The notes under the pieces: generated by a model
The model's database searches: none
What the model was told of the DNA's origin: nothing
What the model saw: the letters and a program-made list of their open reading frames with translations, nothing else
In this document: piece after piece, positions 8,361 to 15,958 of the stretch
Position numbering within the stretch: position 1 is the stretch's first letter
Layout of the letters: each line of letters starts with the position of its first letter
Made by a program: the position numbers and the translations under genes
NCBI GenBank assembly: GCA_030640565.1
Contig: DAOWJD010000020.1
Coordinates: 1 to 23,771, forward strand
Length of the DNA: 23,771 nucleotides
DNA from: Nanobdellota archaeon
GTDB taxonomy: Archaea; Nanobdellota; Nanobdellia; Pacearchaeales; GW2011-AR1
Reading direction: 5' to 3'

Positions 8361-8387
8361 TTTAAAAACTATAGTTATTCTATAGTT
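8361..8387 (+). promoter_or_regulatory. Promoter and inverted-repeat operator of the MazF module
   Basis: TTTAAAAAC (8361-8369) lies 29 nt before the ATG at 8390. It overlaps a perfect 8-bp inverted repeat, AACTATAG (8367-8374) and CTATAGTT (8380-8387), with a 5-nt spacer. This is the same layout as the other TA modules here and is a likely autoregulatory operator. Confidence 0.7.
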
Positions 8388-8389
8388 AT

Positions 8390-8620
8390 ATGGTAACAAC
8401 AATTCAGCTTAATGAAGATGTAAAAAAGATTCTGAATCAATTAAAAACTGGTAAAGAAACTTATGAAGAAGTTATAGTTAAAATGATGACCAACCTTGAA
8501 AAGCAAAAAAGAGAACAAGGAGAATTACTTATTGAGGGATATAAAGAAATGGCTGAAGAAAGTCTAAAAATTGCAAAAGAATTTAAAGCAATTGAAGAGG
8601 ACTTTGATTGGGAATGGTAG
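8390..8620 (+). CDS. RHH/VapB-like antitoxin partnered with MazF
   Basis: The 76-residue protein opens with MVTTIQLNEDVKKILNQLK then ETYEEVIVKMM, the short strand plus two helices typical of ribbon-helix-helix antitoxins. A long acidic helix (QGELLIEGYKEMAEESLKIA) and an acidic, aromatic tail probably bind the toxin. It overlaps the MazF gene. Its N-terminal half is clearly related to the antitoxin at 11963, whose partner is a RelE toxin. The start is the ATG right after the operator. Confidence 0.75.
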   Translation: MVTTIQLNEDVKKILNQLKTGKETYEEVIVKMMTNLEKQKREQGELLIEGYKEMAEESLKIAKEFKAIEEDFDWEW

Positions 8621-8961
8621 AAATAAAAAGAGGAAGTATTTTCCTAATCAATTTAGAGCCTGTAAAAGGCAGTGAGCAGGGAGGAATTAGGCCTTGTTTG
8701 ATAATTCAAAATGATTACGGAAATAAATATAGCCCTTTAACAATAATTGCCCCATTAACTTCTAAAAAATTTAGCAAAGAATTCCCAACAAATGTTTTTG
8801 TTTCAAAAGAAGACTCTAGTTTAGATAAGGATTCTACTATATTGTTAAATCAGATAAGAACAATAGACAAATCAAGATTACTCAAAAAAACTAGTTCTTT
8901 GGATTCTTACATCATGCGTAAGGTAGACAAAGCATTAAAAATAAGTCTGGCTTTGGATTAA
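8614..8961 (+). CDS. MazF/PemK-family endoribonuclease toxin
   Basis: The protein shows the MazF/PemK fold signatures: an N-terminal KRGSIFLINLEPVKGSEQGG, IRPCLIIQND, then LTIIAPLTS and a final ILLNQIRTIDKSRL. MazF proteins are sequence-specific mRNA interferases. It is about 115 residues long, normal for the family. I chose the ATG at 8614, which overlaps the antitoxin stop by 7 nt and starts MVEIKRG; an in-frame ATG at 8608 would add two residues. Unlike the first two cassettes, only a doubtful 8-nt match to the giant gene's tail follows its stop. Confidence 0.9.
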   Translation: MVEIKRGSIFLINLEPVKGSEQGGIRPCLIIQNDYGNKYSPLTIIAPLTSKKFSKEFPTNVFVSKEDSSLDKDSTILLNQIRTIDKSRLLKKTSSLDSYIMRKVDKALKISLALD

Positions 8962-9064
8962 CTGCAAATAAACCTGTATTCTTTTAGAGAAACAACAAGT
9001 CACAAGGTTTAAATAACAAGATTTTTATAAATTTGTGTCTTAATAAAATGTATATAATAACAAA

Positions 9065-10288
9065 ATGAAGAGAAGAACTTTCTTAAAAGGTAGTGCTTTG
9101 GGACTTGGTGCTTTAATTATTCCGGGGTGTGCAGATTTTGTTGAGCTAGAAGAACCTATAGCTAGACTTACTGCAACCCCTTCAAAAGGTGTTGCTCCAT
9201 TAGAAGTTATTCTTGACGGAAAAAATAGTTCTGCTTCTGAGGATTGCTTCATTACAAAATATGAGTGGAATCCTGGGTATGGAAATAAATATTCAACTTT
9301 AGGATCTCAGACAACTTGTACTTATCCATATCCCGGAGAATATAAGGCAAAACTTGTTGTTGTTGATAATAAAAATCGAAGAAGCAGTGAAGCGTCAGAA
9401 ACAATTATTGTGGATGAAAATGTTTTAGGGCGGATTGCGTTCTGTAGTAATCGTGACCAAGGAACAGGAGAGCTTTATTTAGCAGAGATTACTAAAAATG
9501 GTTTAGATAATATTCAAAAATTAACAGATAATATAAATAATGATATATCTCCTGCTTGGTCTCCTGGTGGGAAAGATTTAGTCTGGTCTGCTAATCGTCC
9601 AACTTCTGATGGTTGGTTTGCTTTATATGTTGTAGATCCTGATGAAACTGAGGGGAACGATGAAAGAAGAATCACTCCTTTTATTGATAACTTTTCTGCA
9701 TATAAACCCACTTGGTGCGTTGATGGTAAGATTTATTTTAATTTTAGGGATAGAAATTCTGGTACACAAGGTATAGCAAGAGTAGATCCGAATGGAAATG
9801 GGGATATTGAAAAAATAATTGAAGAGCAATTCCATAATTGGCTTTCTGGACGCCCTGCTTGTTCTCCTGATGGTTCTAAAATCGCATTTGTTACAGATAG
9901 GGATGTAAATACAGAAATTTATATTGCAAATATTGATGGAACAGAAGAATGGAATTTAACAAACCATCCTGCAAATGATAGAGTACCTATTTGGTATGGA
10001 GATGAACTTTTTTTTATATCTGATAGGGATGGAACCCCTGACATTTGGGCAATTAATTCTAATGGAGGAGGATTAAGAAAAATATTAGAAAACTCTGGAA
10101 TAGAAACCGACTTAGGAATTTCGCCAAATGGAAGTAAAATTATTTTTGCACATGATATTGATATGTCTAATCCACAAATATATACTATAAATGCAGATGG
10201 TACAGGAGAGTGGACTCAGCTAACTTTTGGAGGAGCAGAAGGAGCAAACTGTTATCCTGTATGGGGGCCACCTAAAGTAAAAAATTAA
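9065..10288 (+). CDS. Tat-type lipoprotein with PKD domain and TolB-like beta-propeller
   Basis: The 407-residue protein starts MKRRTFLKGSALGLGALIIP followed by GC. This contains a twin-arginine motif (R3, R4, then TFLK), a hydrophobic segment and a lipobox ending at C22, so export by Tat and lipid anchoring are predicted. Residues of about 32-117 form a PKD-like domain (FVELEEPIARLTATPSKGVA, ending GEYKAKLVVVDN). Residues of about 122-400 contain PD40/TolB-type propeller blades: PAWSPGGKDLVWSANR, ACSPDGSKIAFVTDRD, LFFISDRDGTPDIWAIN, ISPNGSKIIFAHD. Such proteins usually act as extracellular binding or scaffold modules; no enzyme site is visible. The gene stands alone, with TATA-like boxes around 9010-9035. 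Confidence 0.85.
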   Translation: MKRRTFLKGSALGLGALIIPGCADFVELEEPIARLTATPSKGVAPLEVILDGKNSSASEDCFITKYEWNPGYGNKYSTLGSQTTCTYPYPGEYKAKLVVVDNKNRRSSEASETIIVDENVLGRIAFCSNRDQGTGELYLAEITKNGLDNIQKLTDNINNDISPAWSPGGKDLVWSANRPTSDGWFALYVVDPDETEGNDERRITPFIDNFSAYKPTWCVDGKIYFNFRDRNSGTQGIARVDPNGNGDIEKIIEEQFHNWLSGRPACSPDGSKIAFVTDRDVNTEIYIANIDGTEEWNLTNHPANDRVPIWYGDELFFISDRDGTPDIWAINSNGGGLRKILENSGIETDLGISPNGSKIIFAHDIDMSNPQIYTINADGTGEWTQLTFGGAEGANCYPVWGPPKVKN

Positions 10289-10329
10289 ATTTTAATTAGA
10301 TTTATAAATATTAAAACCTAATAATCATC

Positions 10330-11889
10330 ATGTTGAAAAAGAGGCTCACGAATAATTCTTGGATTATAAAAAATCAAAAAGGTCTTTCTGCAATTGTTGC
10401 AACTTTAATAATAATTCTTCTGGTTCTTGTTGCTGTTGGAATTGTATGGGTAGTTGTAAACAATGTTATTCAGGAAGGAGCAGAAGAAATTGATCTTGGG
10501 AAGTTCACCCTTGATTTAGAGATTAAAAGAGTTCAGATTGAAGATAATAATGTAACAGTGGTTGTTGTAAAAAGAAACCCTGGAGAAGGAAATTTTATAG
10601 GGATGAATTTTGTTTTTTCTGATGGAATAAATAGTGAAATAATAAGAGAAAATACTGTTTTCCAAGAACTAGATGAAAAGAGTTTTAGGTTTACATTAAC
10701 TGAAATAAGCACAACTAATTTAAAAACAATTTCAGTTGTCCCTATTTTTGAATTAAGCTCTGGAAAAGAATCTATAGGAAATATTGCAGATAGTTTTGAT
10801 GTTTCAGAGGAAATGAAAGCAGGAATAACAGGGGGTGTAGTAAGCAATTTTGCAGCGCTTGGATTTACAGGTATGGGAGTTGTTAATTATAGTATTTCTT
10901 CTGGTGAAGAAGTATTACCTGAATTTAGAAGAGCAATTGTAGACCCTTTAGATGTTTTACCAGGACATAAACAGACATTTACAGTTTATGTTTATTCTCC
11001 TTATGGTATTGTTAATGTTACAACAAGAACAGAGTTAGATAATAGTACTTTGAATTTGGATTTAGAGAAAATTGATGAATATGCAGAAAATAGTGAAACC
11101 ATAGAAATATGGTCTGCTAATTGGACTGTTAATGATGTTCATACAACAACATATAGAACAACATTTATTGCAACAGATTCAGAAGCAAATTCAAACTCTA
11201 TAACTTTAACATGGACAGATTCTTGTCAAAGTCAACTTGTTCATGGGGCTCCTGAATCTCATATTTTAACTAGTTGTAATACCGGAGCTAATGCTATAGC
11301 AGGACTTGATGGAGGTGATTTGATAATTGATGATAGTAGAACACTCACTATAGATGAGGGTGCCACTTGGGTATTTAATGATGGAAAATCTATCACTGTT
11401 ACAGGAGAAATTTCTATGAATGGCGGAAATATTTCAAAAGCAAGTTTATATTATACAGATACTGATGGTGATGGATATGCTTTAGGTACTACTTTAGCAC
11501 TATCTGGTGATATTAGGGCAAAGGACGCATCTGGAACAGATGACTGTTATGATGGCAACTCAAGCGCATATCCAGGACAAACTAGTTATTTTACAAATAT
11601 TAGAGGAGATTATAGTTGGGATTACAACTGTGATACATATTGGACAAAAGAACCATTTCCGACAAACGGGAGGTGCTGGATGTGTAACTGGGAAGGGGAA
11701 GGAATTTGTGGTCTAAGCATTGAAGGTGCCACTGGATGGCAGGCTAGTACTGCTCCTGCTTGTGGAGATAGTGGTACTTATATTATTGACCCTGGCGAAA
11801 GTTGTGATGAAAGACCCATAGAGCAAGAGGCATGCGAAGAAGAGTGTTATATGGCTGATTGGGAATCAAGAACCCAAGCATGCAGATAA
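10330..11889 (+). CDS. Large secreted protein with archaeal pilin-type signal and Cys-rich C-terminus
   Basis: The 519-residue protein has a class III (prepilin) signal: basic start, KNQKG (cleavage expected after G18), then a hydrophobic helix LSAIVATLIIILLVLVAVGI. Archaeal pilins and pilin-like surface proteins are processed there by a PibD/EppA-type peptidase. Most archaeal pilins are far shorter; the extra 400 residues suggest a minor pilin or surface adhesin. The middle is beta-rich. Near the C-terminus TDTDGDGY, DDCYDGNSSAYPG and WDYNCD resemble a calcium-binding or MopE-like motif, followed by a segment with about 10 Cys that is probably disulfide-bonded outside the cell. A TATA box (ATTTATAAATATT near 10300) lies 30 nt before the ATG. 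A TA module follows. Confidence 0.8.
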   Translation: MLKKRLTNNSWIIKNQKGLSAIVATLIIILLVLVAVGIVWVVVNNVIQEGAEEIDLGKFTLDLEIKRVQIEDNNVTVVVVKRNPGEGNFIGMNFVFSDGINSEIIRENTVFQELDEKSFRFTLTEISTTNLKTISVVPIFELSSGKESIGNIADSFDVSEEMKAGITGGVVSNFAALGFTGMGVVNYSISSGEEVLPEFRRAIVDPLDVLPGHKQTFTVYVYSPYGIVNVTTRTELDNSTLNLDLEKIDEYAENSETIEIWSANWTVNDVHTTTYRTTFIATDSEANSNSITLTWTDSCQSQLVHGAPESHILTSCNTGANAIAGLDGGDLIIDDSRTLTIDEGATWVFNDGKSITVTGEISMNGGNISKASLYYTDTDGDGYALGTTLALSGDIRAKDASGTDDCYDGNSSAYPGQTSYFTNIRGDYSWDYNCDTYWTKEPFPTNGRCWMCNWEGEGICGLSIEGATGWQASTAPACGDSGTYIIDPGESCDERPIEQEACEEECYMADWESRTQACR

Positions 11890-11930
11890 ATATTTTTGAT
11901 TTATATTAAAACACAGAGCTAATAAAAAGA

Positions 11931-11964
11931 TTTAAATATCTATAGTGAGTTATATATTCACTAT
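11931..11964 (+). promoter_or_regulatory. Promoter and operator of the fourth TA module; decides the start
   Basis: TTTAAATAT (11931-11939) lies 32 nt before the ATG at 11963. An inverted repeat (ATAGTGA 11942-11948, TCACTAT 11958-11964) runs up to the ATG. A GTG at 11945 would give a six-residue longer protein but lies in the operator, too close to the TATA box to be transcribed. The ATG at 11963 is therefore preferred. Confidence 0.7.
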
Positions 11965-12187
11965 GGGTACAACAATACAGATTAGTAAAGATCTTCTAGA
12001 AAAACTTAGATTAATGAAAATTCACAATAAAGAAAGTTATGAAGACATAATTTGGGATTTGATTGAAGACAGAATGGAATTTTCTGAAGAGACAAAAAGA
12101 AACATTGCACAAGCTGAAAAAGAGATAAGTGAAGGAAAGGTTACTAAGTGGGAAGATGTTAAAAAGGAGCTTGGGATAAATGTATGA
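11963..12187 (+). CDS. RHH/VapB-like antitoxin partnered with RelE
   Basis: The protein has 74 residues from the preferred ATG: MGTTIQISKDLLEKLRLMK then ESYEDIIWDLI, a ribbon-helix-helix-like N-terminus, followed by an acidic helix (EETKRNIAQAEKEISEGK) ending in WEDVKKELG. The gene overlaps the RelE start by 8 nt. The N-terminus closely resembles the antitoxin at 8390, but the C-terminal, toxin-binding half differs, matching its different toxin partner. Confidence 0.8.
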   Translation: MGTTIQISKDLLEKLRLMKIHNKESYEDIIWDLIEDRMEFSEETKRNIAQAEKEISEGKVTKWEDVKKELGINV

Positions 12188-12434
12188 TTTGGTTTTTACA
12201 GATAAGGCTAAAAAACAATTAAAAAAACTTCCAAAAAACGCACAGAATAGAATTGGACTTGTTTTGGAAAGAATAAGAATTAGGCCATTTCACTTTGTAA
12301 AAAGAAAGCAGGGAACTCCTTATTATATTTTAAGAGTTGGAAGATCTAGAGTTATCCTTAAGATTAAATCAAATATACTTCTAATATTTATAATGGAAAT
12401 AGATCATCGGAAGAAAATCTATAAGACATCATAA
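12180..12434 (+). CDS. RelE/ParE-family mRNA interferase toxin
   Basis: The 84-residue protein has the typical small RelE layout: YDLVFTDKAKKQLKKLPKNA, a second helix, then basic strands with RPFHFVKRKQGTPYYILRVG and RVILKI, and the ending MEIDHRKKIYK. Conserved basic residues (K, R, H) match those used by RelE proteins for mRNA cleavage in the ribosomal A site. The length is normal. It is translationally coupled to the upstream antitoxin. Confidence 0.9.
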   Translation: MYDLVFTDKAKKQLKKLPKNAQNRIGLVLERIRIRPFHFVKRKQGTPYYILRVGRSRVILKIKSNILLIFIMEIDHRKKIYKTS

Positions 12435-12468
12435 TTAACTTTATTAAATATCTTTCTTTGATTTTTGT

Positions 12469-13560
12469 ATGGGAACCCTTAAAATTCATCTTAAACTTAT
12501 CTTTTTACTAACATTCTTTTTCATACTAATTTATTTCCTACCAACAATTCAGGCAGATATTATTTCCCTGAATCCTGGTGGGGCTGGTGAATTTGTAGTT
12601 ACCACAGATAAATATATTGAAGGGTTTTTTTTCGGAGACACTGTTTGTGTGCCTTACACTTGTGGAGGTTTAGGCTATAGTTGTGGCAGTTGGAGTGATG
12701 GTTGTGGAGGAACATTAAGTTGTGGAGCATGTGGATCAGGATATACATGTACTTCAGGAACCTGTGTGGCTGATACGCCAGGAGGTAATGGTGGAGCACC
12801 ACCATCTGCGAACATTGCTCTTAATCCTGCTGAATTTAATATTGATATGGAAATAAACACAAATGTGGAAAAAGTGATTAGAGTTACAAATTTTGGAACA
12901 TCTAGTGTAACAGTTTCAGTCTATCAACAAGATCTTAGCGATAAGGTTATCCTTGGAAACACCTCTTTAACTATCCCTGTAGAACAGGCAGTTGATTTAG
13001 ATGTTATTTTTGTAGCACCAGGTGAGCCTGGAATTTATATAGGAAGAATTGTGATTGGTGGTAAGGTAGTTTTAGTTACATTAAATGTAAAGACAAAACT
13101 TCTTTTGTTTGACTCAAATATTGTTGTACTTAATAAGGATTATAAAGTAAGACAAGGAAAAGAACTGAAAACATTAGTCACCCTAATTCCTATGGGAGAT
13201 CCTGATAGACTTGATGTAACTTTGGATTTTGCAATAAAAGACTATGCAAATAAAGTTTATTTAACTAAAAGTGAAACTCTTTTAGTAGAGGAGCAAGTAG
13301 AACTTAAAAGGAATTTTGATACAGGGAATCTTCCTCTAGGAGATTATGTGATTGGTCTTGAACTTATATATCCAGGAGGAGTTGCACCTTCAAGTGCACA
13401 TTTCATAGTTATCGAAAGGGCAGGTTCAAGTGTTCTTGGAAGAATAATTCTTTTCTTAATTATTATGATACTGATTATTGCAATAATCATAATAATATTA
13501 TTGATAATAAGAAAAATTAAGGAGAGGAAAAAAGAGTCTGTCGCAGCTGCGCCAACCTAA
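12469..13560 (+). CDS. Membrane-anchored Cys-rich surface protein
   Basis: The 363-residue protein has a long hydrophobic signal (about residues 8-28, ending near QAD), then a glycine-rich module with eight cysteines (60, 65, 72, 79, 85, 88, 94, 99) containing TCGGLGYSCGSWSDGCGGTL. Similar modules occur in surface proteins of related archaea. A Ser/Gly/Pro linker leads to an Ig-like beta region (about 115-315), a C-terminal membrane helix (about 322-347) and a short basic tail RKIKERKK facing the cytoplasm. No enzyme motif is seen. A likely role is cell-surface architecture or adhesion. A TATA-like TTATTAAATATC near 12440 precedes the ATG by about 30 nt. A degenerate copy of the tail follows the stop. 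Confidence 0.8.
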   Translation: MGTLKIHLKLIFLLTFFFILIYFLPTIQADIISLNPGGAGEFVVTTDKYIEGFFFGDTVCVPYTCGGLGYSCGSWSDGCGGTLSCGACGSGYTCTSGTCVADTPGGNGGAPPSANIALNPAEFNIDMEINTNVEKVIRVTNFGTSSVTVSVYQQDLSDKVILGNTSLTIPVEQAVDLDVIFVAPGEPGIYIGRIVIGGKVVLVTLNVKTKLLLFDSNIVVLNKDYKVRQGKELKTLVTLIPMGDPDRLDVTLDFAIKDYANKVYLTKSETLLVEEQVELKRNFDTGNLPLGDYVIGLELIYPGGVAPSSAHFIVIERAGSSVLGRIILFLIIMILIIAIIIIILLIIRKIKERKKESVAAAPT

Positions 13561-13589
13561 GAGAGATCGTCCAAGCGTGGCCAATCTAA

Positions 13590-13628
13590 AGAAAGATTAA
13601 GGAGAGGAAACAGGCACAGACAACTTAA
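13590..13628 (+). pseudogene. Orphan tail copy of the Cys-rich surface protein
   Basis: Positions 13596-13610 repeat exactly the 15 nt at 13516-13530 (ATTAAGGAGAGGAAA), 80 bp further on. Read in the same codon phase relative to the repeat, 13590-13628 gives RKIKERKQAQTT and a stop, close to the real tail RKIKERKKESVAAAPT. The segments CCAACCTAAGAGAGAT (13552-13567) and CCAATCTAAAGAAAGAT (13581-13597) are a second imperfect repeat. It looks like the end of a paralogue left behind. Confidence 0.6.
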
Positions 13629-13636
13629 GCCAATTA

Positions 13637-13912
13637 CTAGAATTTACATCCTAAAATCTTTTTTATAAATTCTTCAATTTCTTTTAATTTATTTTTATTT
13701 AAAGAAACCTGCAATCCATAAGAAGCAGGTTTTGTCAAAATCCAGGCTTTTTTAATTAATTCTTTAGCTATTTTATTTATGTCTTTTCCTAGATGAGAAG
13801 GAAAACCCTTTCTTAAAGTATCAAAATGTGTATGAACTCCCCCAATTACTTTTTTTCTTCTTAAATTATAAAGAATTGTTGCTTTTATTTTATCTTCATC
13901 ATCAAATTCCAT
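13637..13912 (-). CDS. Small winged-helix-like protein
   Basis: The 91-residue protein has helix-rich and wing-like segments: KIKATILYNLRRKKVIGG, then HLGKDINKIAKELIKKAWI and KPASYGLQVSLN. The order helix, helix, recognition helix and wing suggests DNA binding. I recall similar short proteins being common in DPANN genomes but cannot name a family. It is divergently transcribed from the winged-helix gene at 14044. The start is the ATG at 13912, with T/A-rich promoter sequence behind it. Confidence 0.7.
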   Translation of the reverse strand: MEFDDEDKIKATILYNLRRKKVIGGVHTHFDTLRKGFPSHLGKDINKIAKELIKKAWILTKPASYGLQVSLNKNKLKEIEEFIKKILGCKF

Positions 13913-14028
13913 TGTTAATAAAAAATAATAAGAATATTTAAATGTTTCTAATATTGAAATATAAAAACATATATAGGAACATTTATATACATATATACAT
14001 ATCTATACCCTACCCTCACCGATAAACA

Positions 14029-14033
14029 GAAGG
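14029..14033 (+). promoter_or_regulatory. Possible Shine-Dalgarno of the gene at 14044
   Basis: GAAGG lies 10 nt before the ATG. The nearest TATA-like box (near 13981) is about 60 nt upstream, so this transcript probably has a leader, unlike most genes in the window. C-rich direct repeats (ACCCTACCCTCACC, 14007-14020) lie in that leader. Confidence 0.4.
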
Positions 14034-14043
14034 ATAATTTAAT

Positions 14044-14361
14044 ATGAATCACAGAGAAAACAAATCAATATTTGTAGAGATTTTTGGAAACAATCCTGTA
14101 ATTAAAGTTTTAGATTTTCTTATAACTTTCCAGGCTTTTGACTATCCTATGACAGAGATAGCTAAGAATTCAAAAGTTAGTTATTCTACTTTACAAACTA
14201 TTTGGGGTGGTTTAGTTAAAAATAATATTGTAATAAAAACAAGAAGGGTTGGAAAATCAGATCTTTACAAACTAAACACAAAAAATCCAGCAGTACAGCA
14301 ATTAATAAAACTAGACTGGAATCTTGTTAAGGGAAGTCAGAAAGAAGAAATAATTGTTTAG
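14044..14361 (+). CDS. Winged-helix transcriptional regulator
   Basis: The 105-residue protein starts with a segment typical of archaeal winged-helix regulators (FVEIFGNNPVIKVLDFLI), then a clear helix-turn-helix (MTEIAKNSKVSYSTLQTIW) and a wing with basic residues (IVIKTRRVGKSDLYKLN). It probably acts as a small DNA-binding repressor or activator. Targets are unknown; the divergent gene at 13637 is one candidate. Confidence 0.8.
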   Translation: MNHRENKSIFVEIFGNNPVIKVLDFLITFQAFDYPMTEIAKNSKVSYSTLQTIWGGLVKNNIVIKTRRVGKSDLYKLNTKNPAVQQLIKLDWNLVKGSQKEEIIV

Positions 14362-14382
14362 ATAAATTAATTAGTTATAAAG

Positions 14383-14679
14383 ATGAATATAATTTTAAAG
14401 TATTATGACAATAGAGGAAATTTAAAAATTATTAAAGATAAGAACAAAATAACTGGTTCTAATAATTCTATTATAAGGTTTAAAGTTTTAAAGAATGGGA
14501 AGAATTGGCCTTGTTGTGATTTTTATGGAAAATGTACAAATAAAGCTTATGCCGAAGTTTACCCTTTTCTTATGAACAAAAATAAAAAAGGATGGAGTTA
14601 TCTTTGTAGAAAACATTATTATGAAGAACAGAAAAAATTGAATTGGAAATTACCTTCTTGTTTAAGTGTTCAATGGTAG
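14383..14679 (+). CDS. Small Cys/His-rich protein, possible zinc binding
   Basis: The 98-residue hypothetical protein contains cysteines at 44, 45, 51 and 75 and histidine 78, in WPCCDFYGKC and GWSYLCRKHY. That spacing fits a treble-clef or zinc-ribbon-like site. It follows the winged-helix gene after 21 nt and may be cotranscribed. I do not recognise a family. Confidence 0.65.
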   Translation: MNIILKYYDNRGNLKIIKDKNKITGSNNSIIRFKVLKNGKNWPCCDFYGKCTNKAYAEVYPFLMNKNKKGWSYLCRKHYYEEQKKLNWKLPSCLSVQW

Positions 14680-14731
14680 AAACCTAAAAAATATTGAATA
14701 ACTTTATAAAAACCTTTTTTATCTTTAAGTT

Positions 14732-15958
14732 ATGCTTTTAGGTTTGGTAGGTTGTCCATCGTCAGGAAAATCAACTTTTTTTAAAGCAGCAACTATGGCA
14801 GAAGTTGCTATTGCAAGCTATCCTTTTACAACAATAAAATCAAATCATGGAATTGGTTATGTTAAAATTGATTGTGTTGATAAAGATTTTGATGTTAAGT
14901 GTAATCCAAACCATGGTTTTTGTATTCAGAACAAGAGATTTATTCCTGTAGAAATAATGGATGTTGCTGGTCTGGTTCCTGGAGCAAGTAAAGGTAAAGG
15001 ACTTGGAAATCAGTTTTTAGATGATTTAAGACAAGCAGATGTTTTTATTCATATTGTTGATGTTTCTGGAACAACTGATTCTGAAGGAAAACAAACAGAA
15101 AACCACGATCCTTCAAAAGATGTAGAGTTTCTGGAAGATGAGTTAAATAAATGGTTTTTTAATATTCTTATGAAAGCATGGAAAAGTTTTGCAAAGAAAG
15201 CAGACATCGAGGATGATTTTTCCAAAGCAATTGTAAAACAATTTTCAGGACTGAAAGTTACTGAAGAACATGTAAAAAATATTTTAGCAAAAAATGTTTT
15301 TCCAAAAAAAGCAGGTATGTGGAATTCTGAACAATTAATGAAATTTGCCTCTGCACTGAGAAAGAAAAGTAAACCAGTAATAATTGCTGCAAATAAAATA
15401 GATATAGAGCAAAGCAAGGAAAATTATGAAAAACTAAAAGAGAAATTTCCAGCTATGGTTATTATTCCTTGCTCTGCAGATTCAGAGCTTGCTCTTCGAG
15501 AAGCTTCAAGACAAAAGGCAGAGCCTTTAGCTGGTTCGTCTAAAAGCCAAACCAAAGCTGGTCTTATAGAATATGTAGCTGGAGAAAAGGATTTTAAAAT
15601 TATAGGAAAATTAAATGAAAAACAAAAACTGGTTTTAGAAAAAATAAAGAAAAATGTTCTTGATAAATTTGCAGGCACAGGAGTCCAAGCTGTTTTAAAT
15701 TATACTGTTTTTGAACTTTTAAAATATCTCGCTGTTTTTCCTGTAGATAGTGCAAATAAATTGACAGATAGCAAAGGAAAAGTTTTGCCTGATTGCTTTC
15801 TTCTTCCTAAAGGAAGCACTGCTTTGGATTTTGCTTATTATTTACATACAGATTTTGGAAAGAATTTTATCAAAGCAATAGATGCAAGAACAAAAAGAAT
15901 TCTTGGGAAAGAATATGAATTAAAACACAAAGATATTTTGGAAATTGTTACAAGATGA
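14732..15958 (+). CDS. ychF: YchF/Obg-family GTPase with TGS domain (archaeal Ygr210 type)
   Basis: The 408-residue protein has the expected G motifs: P-loop GCPSSGKST (7-15), DVAGL (77-81) and NKID (221-224), and a C-terminal TGS region (about 330-408). Three cysteines (48, 57, 64) between P-loop and G3 and a helical insert (about 130-215) match the archaeal/eukaryotic Ygr210 branch. These P-loop ATPase/GTPases bind ribosomes and are linked to translation or stress control. The gene leads a four-gene operon. A TATA box (CTTTATAAAAACC near 14701) lies 30 nt before the ATG, so the mRNA should be leaderless. Confidence 0.92.
   Translation: MLLGLVGCPSSGKSTFFKAATMAEVAIASYPFTTIKSNHGIGYVKIDCVDKDFDVKCNPNHGFCIQNKRFIPVEIMDVAGLVPGASKGKGLGNQFLDDLRQADVFIHIVDVSGTTDSEGKQTENHDPSKDVEFLEDELNKWFFNILMKAWKSFAKKADIEDDFSKAIVKQFSGLKVTEEHVKNILAKNVFPKKAGMWNSEQLMKFASALRKKSKPVIIAANKIDIEQSKENYEKLKEKFPAMVIIPCSADSELALREASRQKAEPLAGSSKSQTKAGLIEYVAGEKDFKIIGKLNEKQKLVLEKIKKNVLDKFAGTGVQAVLNYTVFELLKYLAVFPVDSANKLTDSKGKVLPDCFLLPKGSTALDFAYYLHTDFGKNFIKAIDARTKRILGKEYELKHKDILEIVTR

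Noticed and set aside
8958..8990. Possible fourth adhesin tail after the MazF stop (ACTGCAAATA resembling ACTGCAAACA in copy B)
   Set aside because: Only about 8-10 nt match and the following bases diverge at once; no NRFDW or LYLEDND reading frame follows.
8991..9004. 14-nt match (AACAACAAGTCACA) to 3574-3587 in the giant gene
   Set aside because: One such match is expected by chance in an AT-rich 24-kb window, and it does not continue on either side.
11945..11962. Upstream GTG start for the fourth antitoxin
   Set aside because: It lies within the operator, only 14 nt from the TATA box, so it would not be in the transcript.
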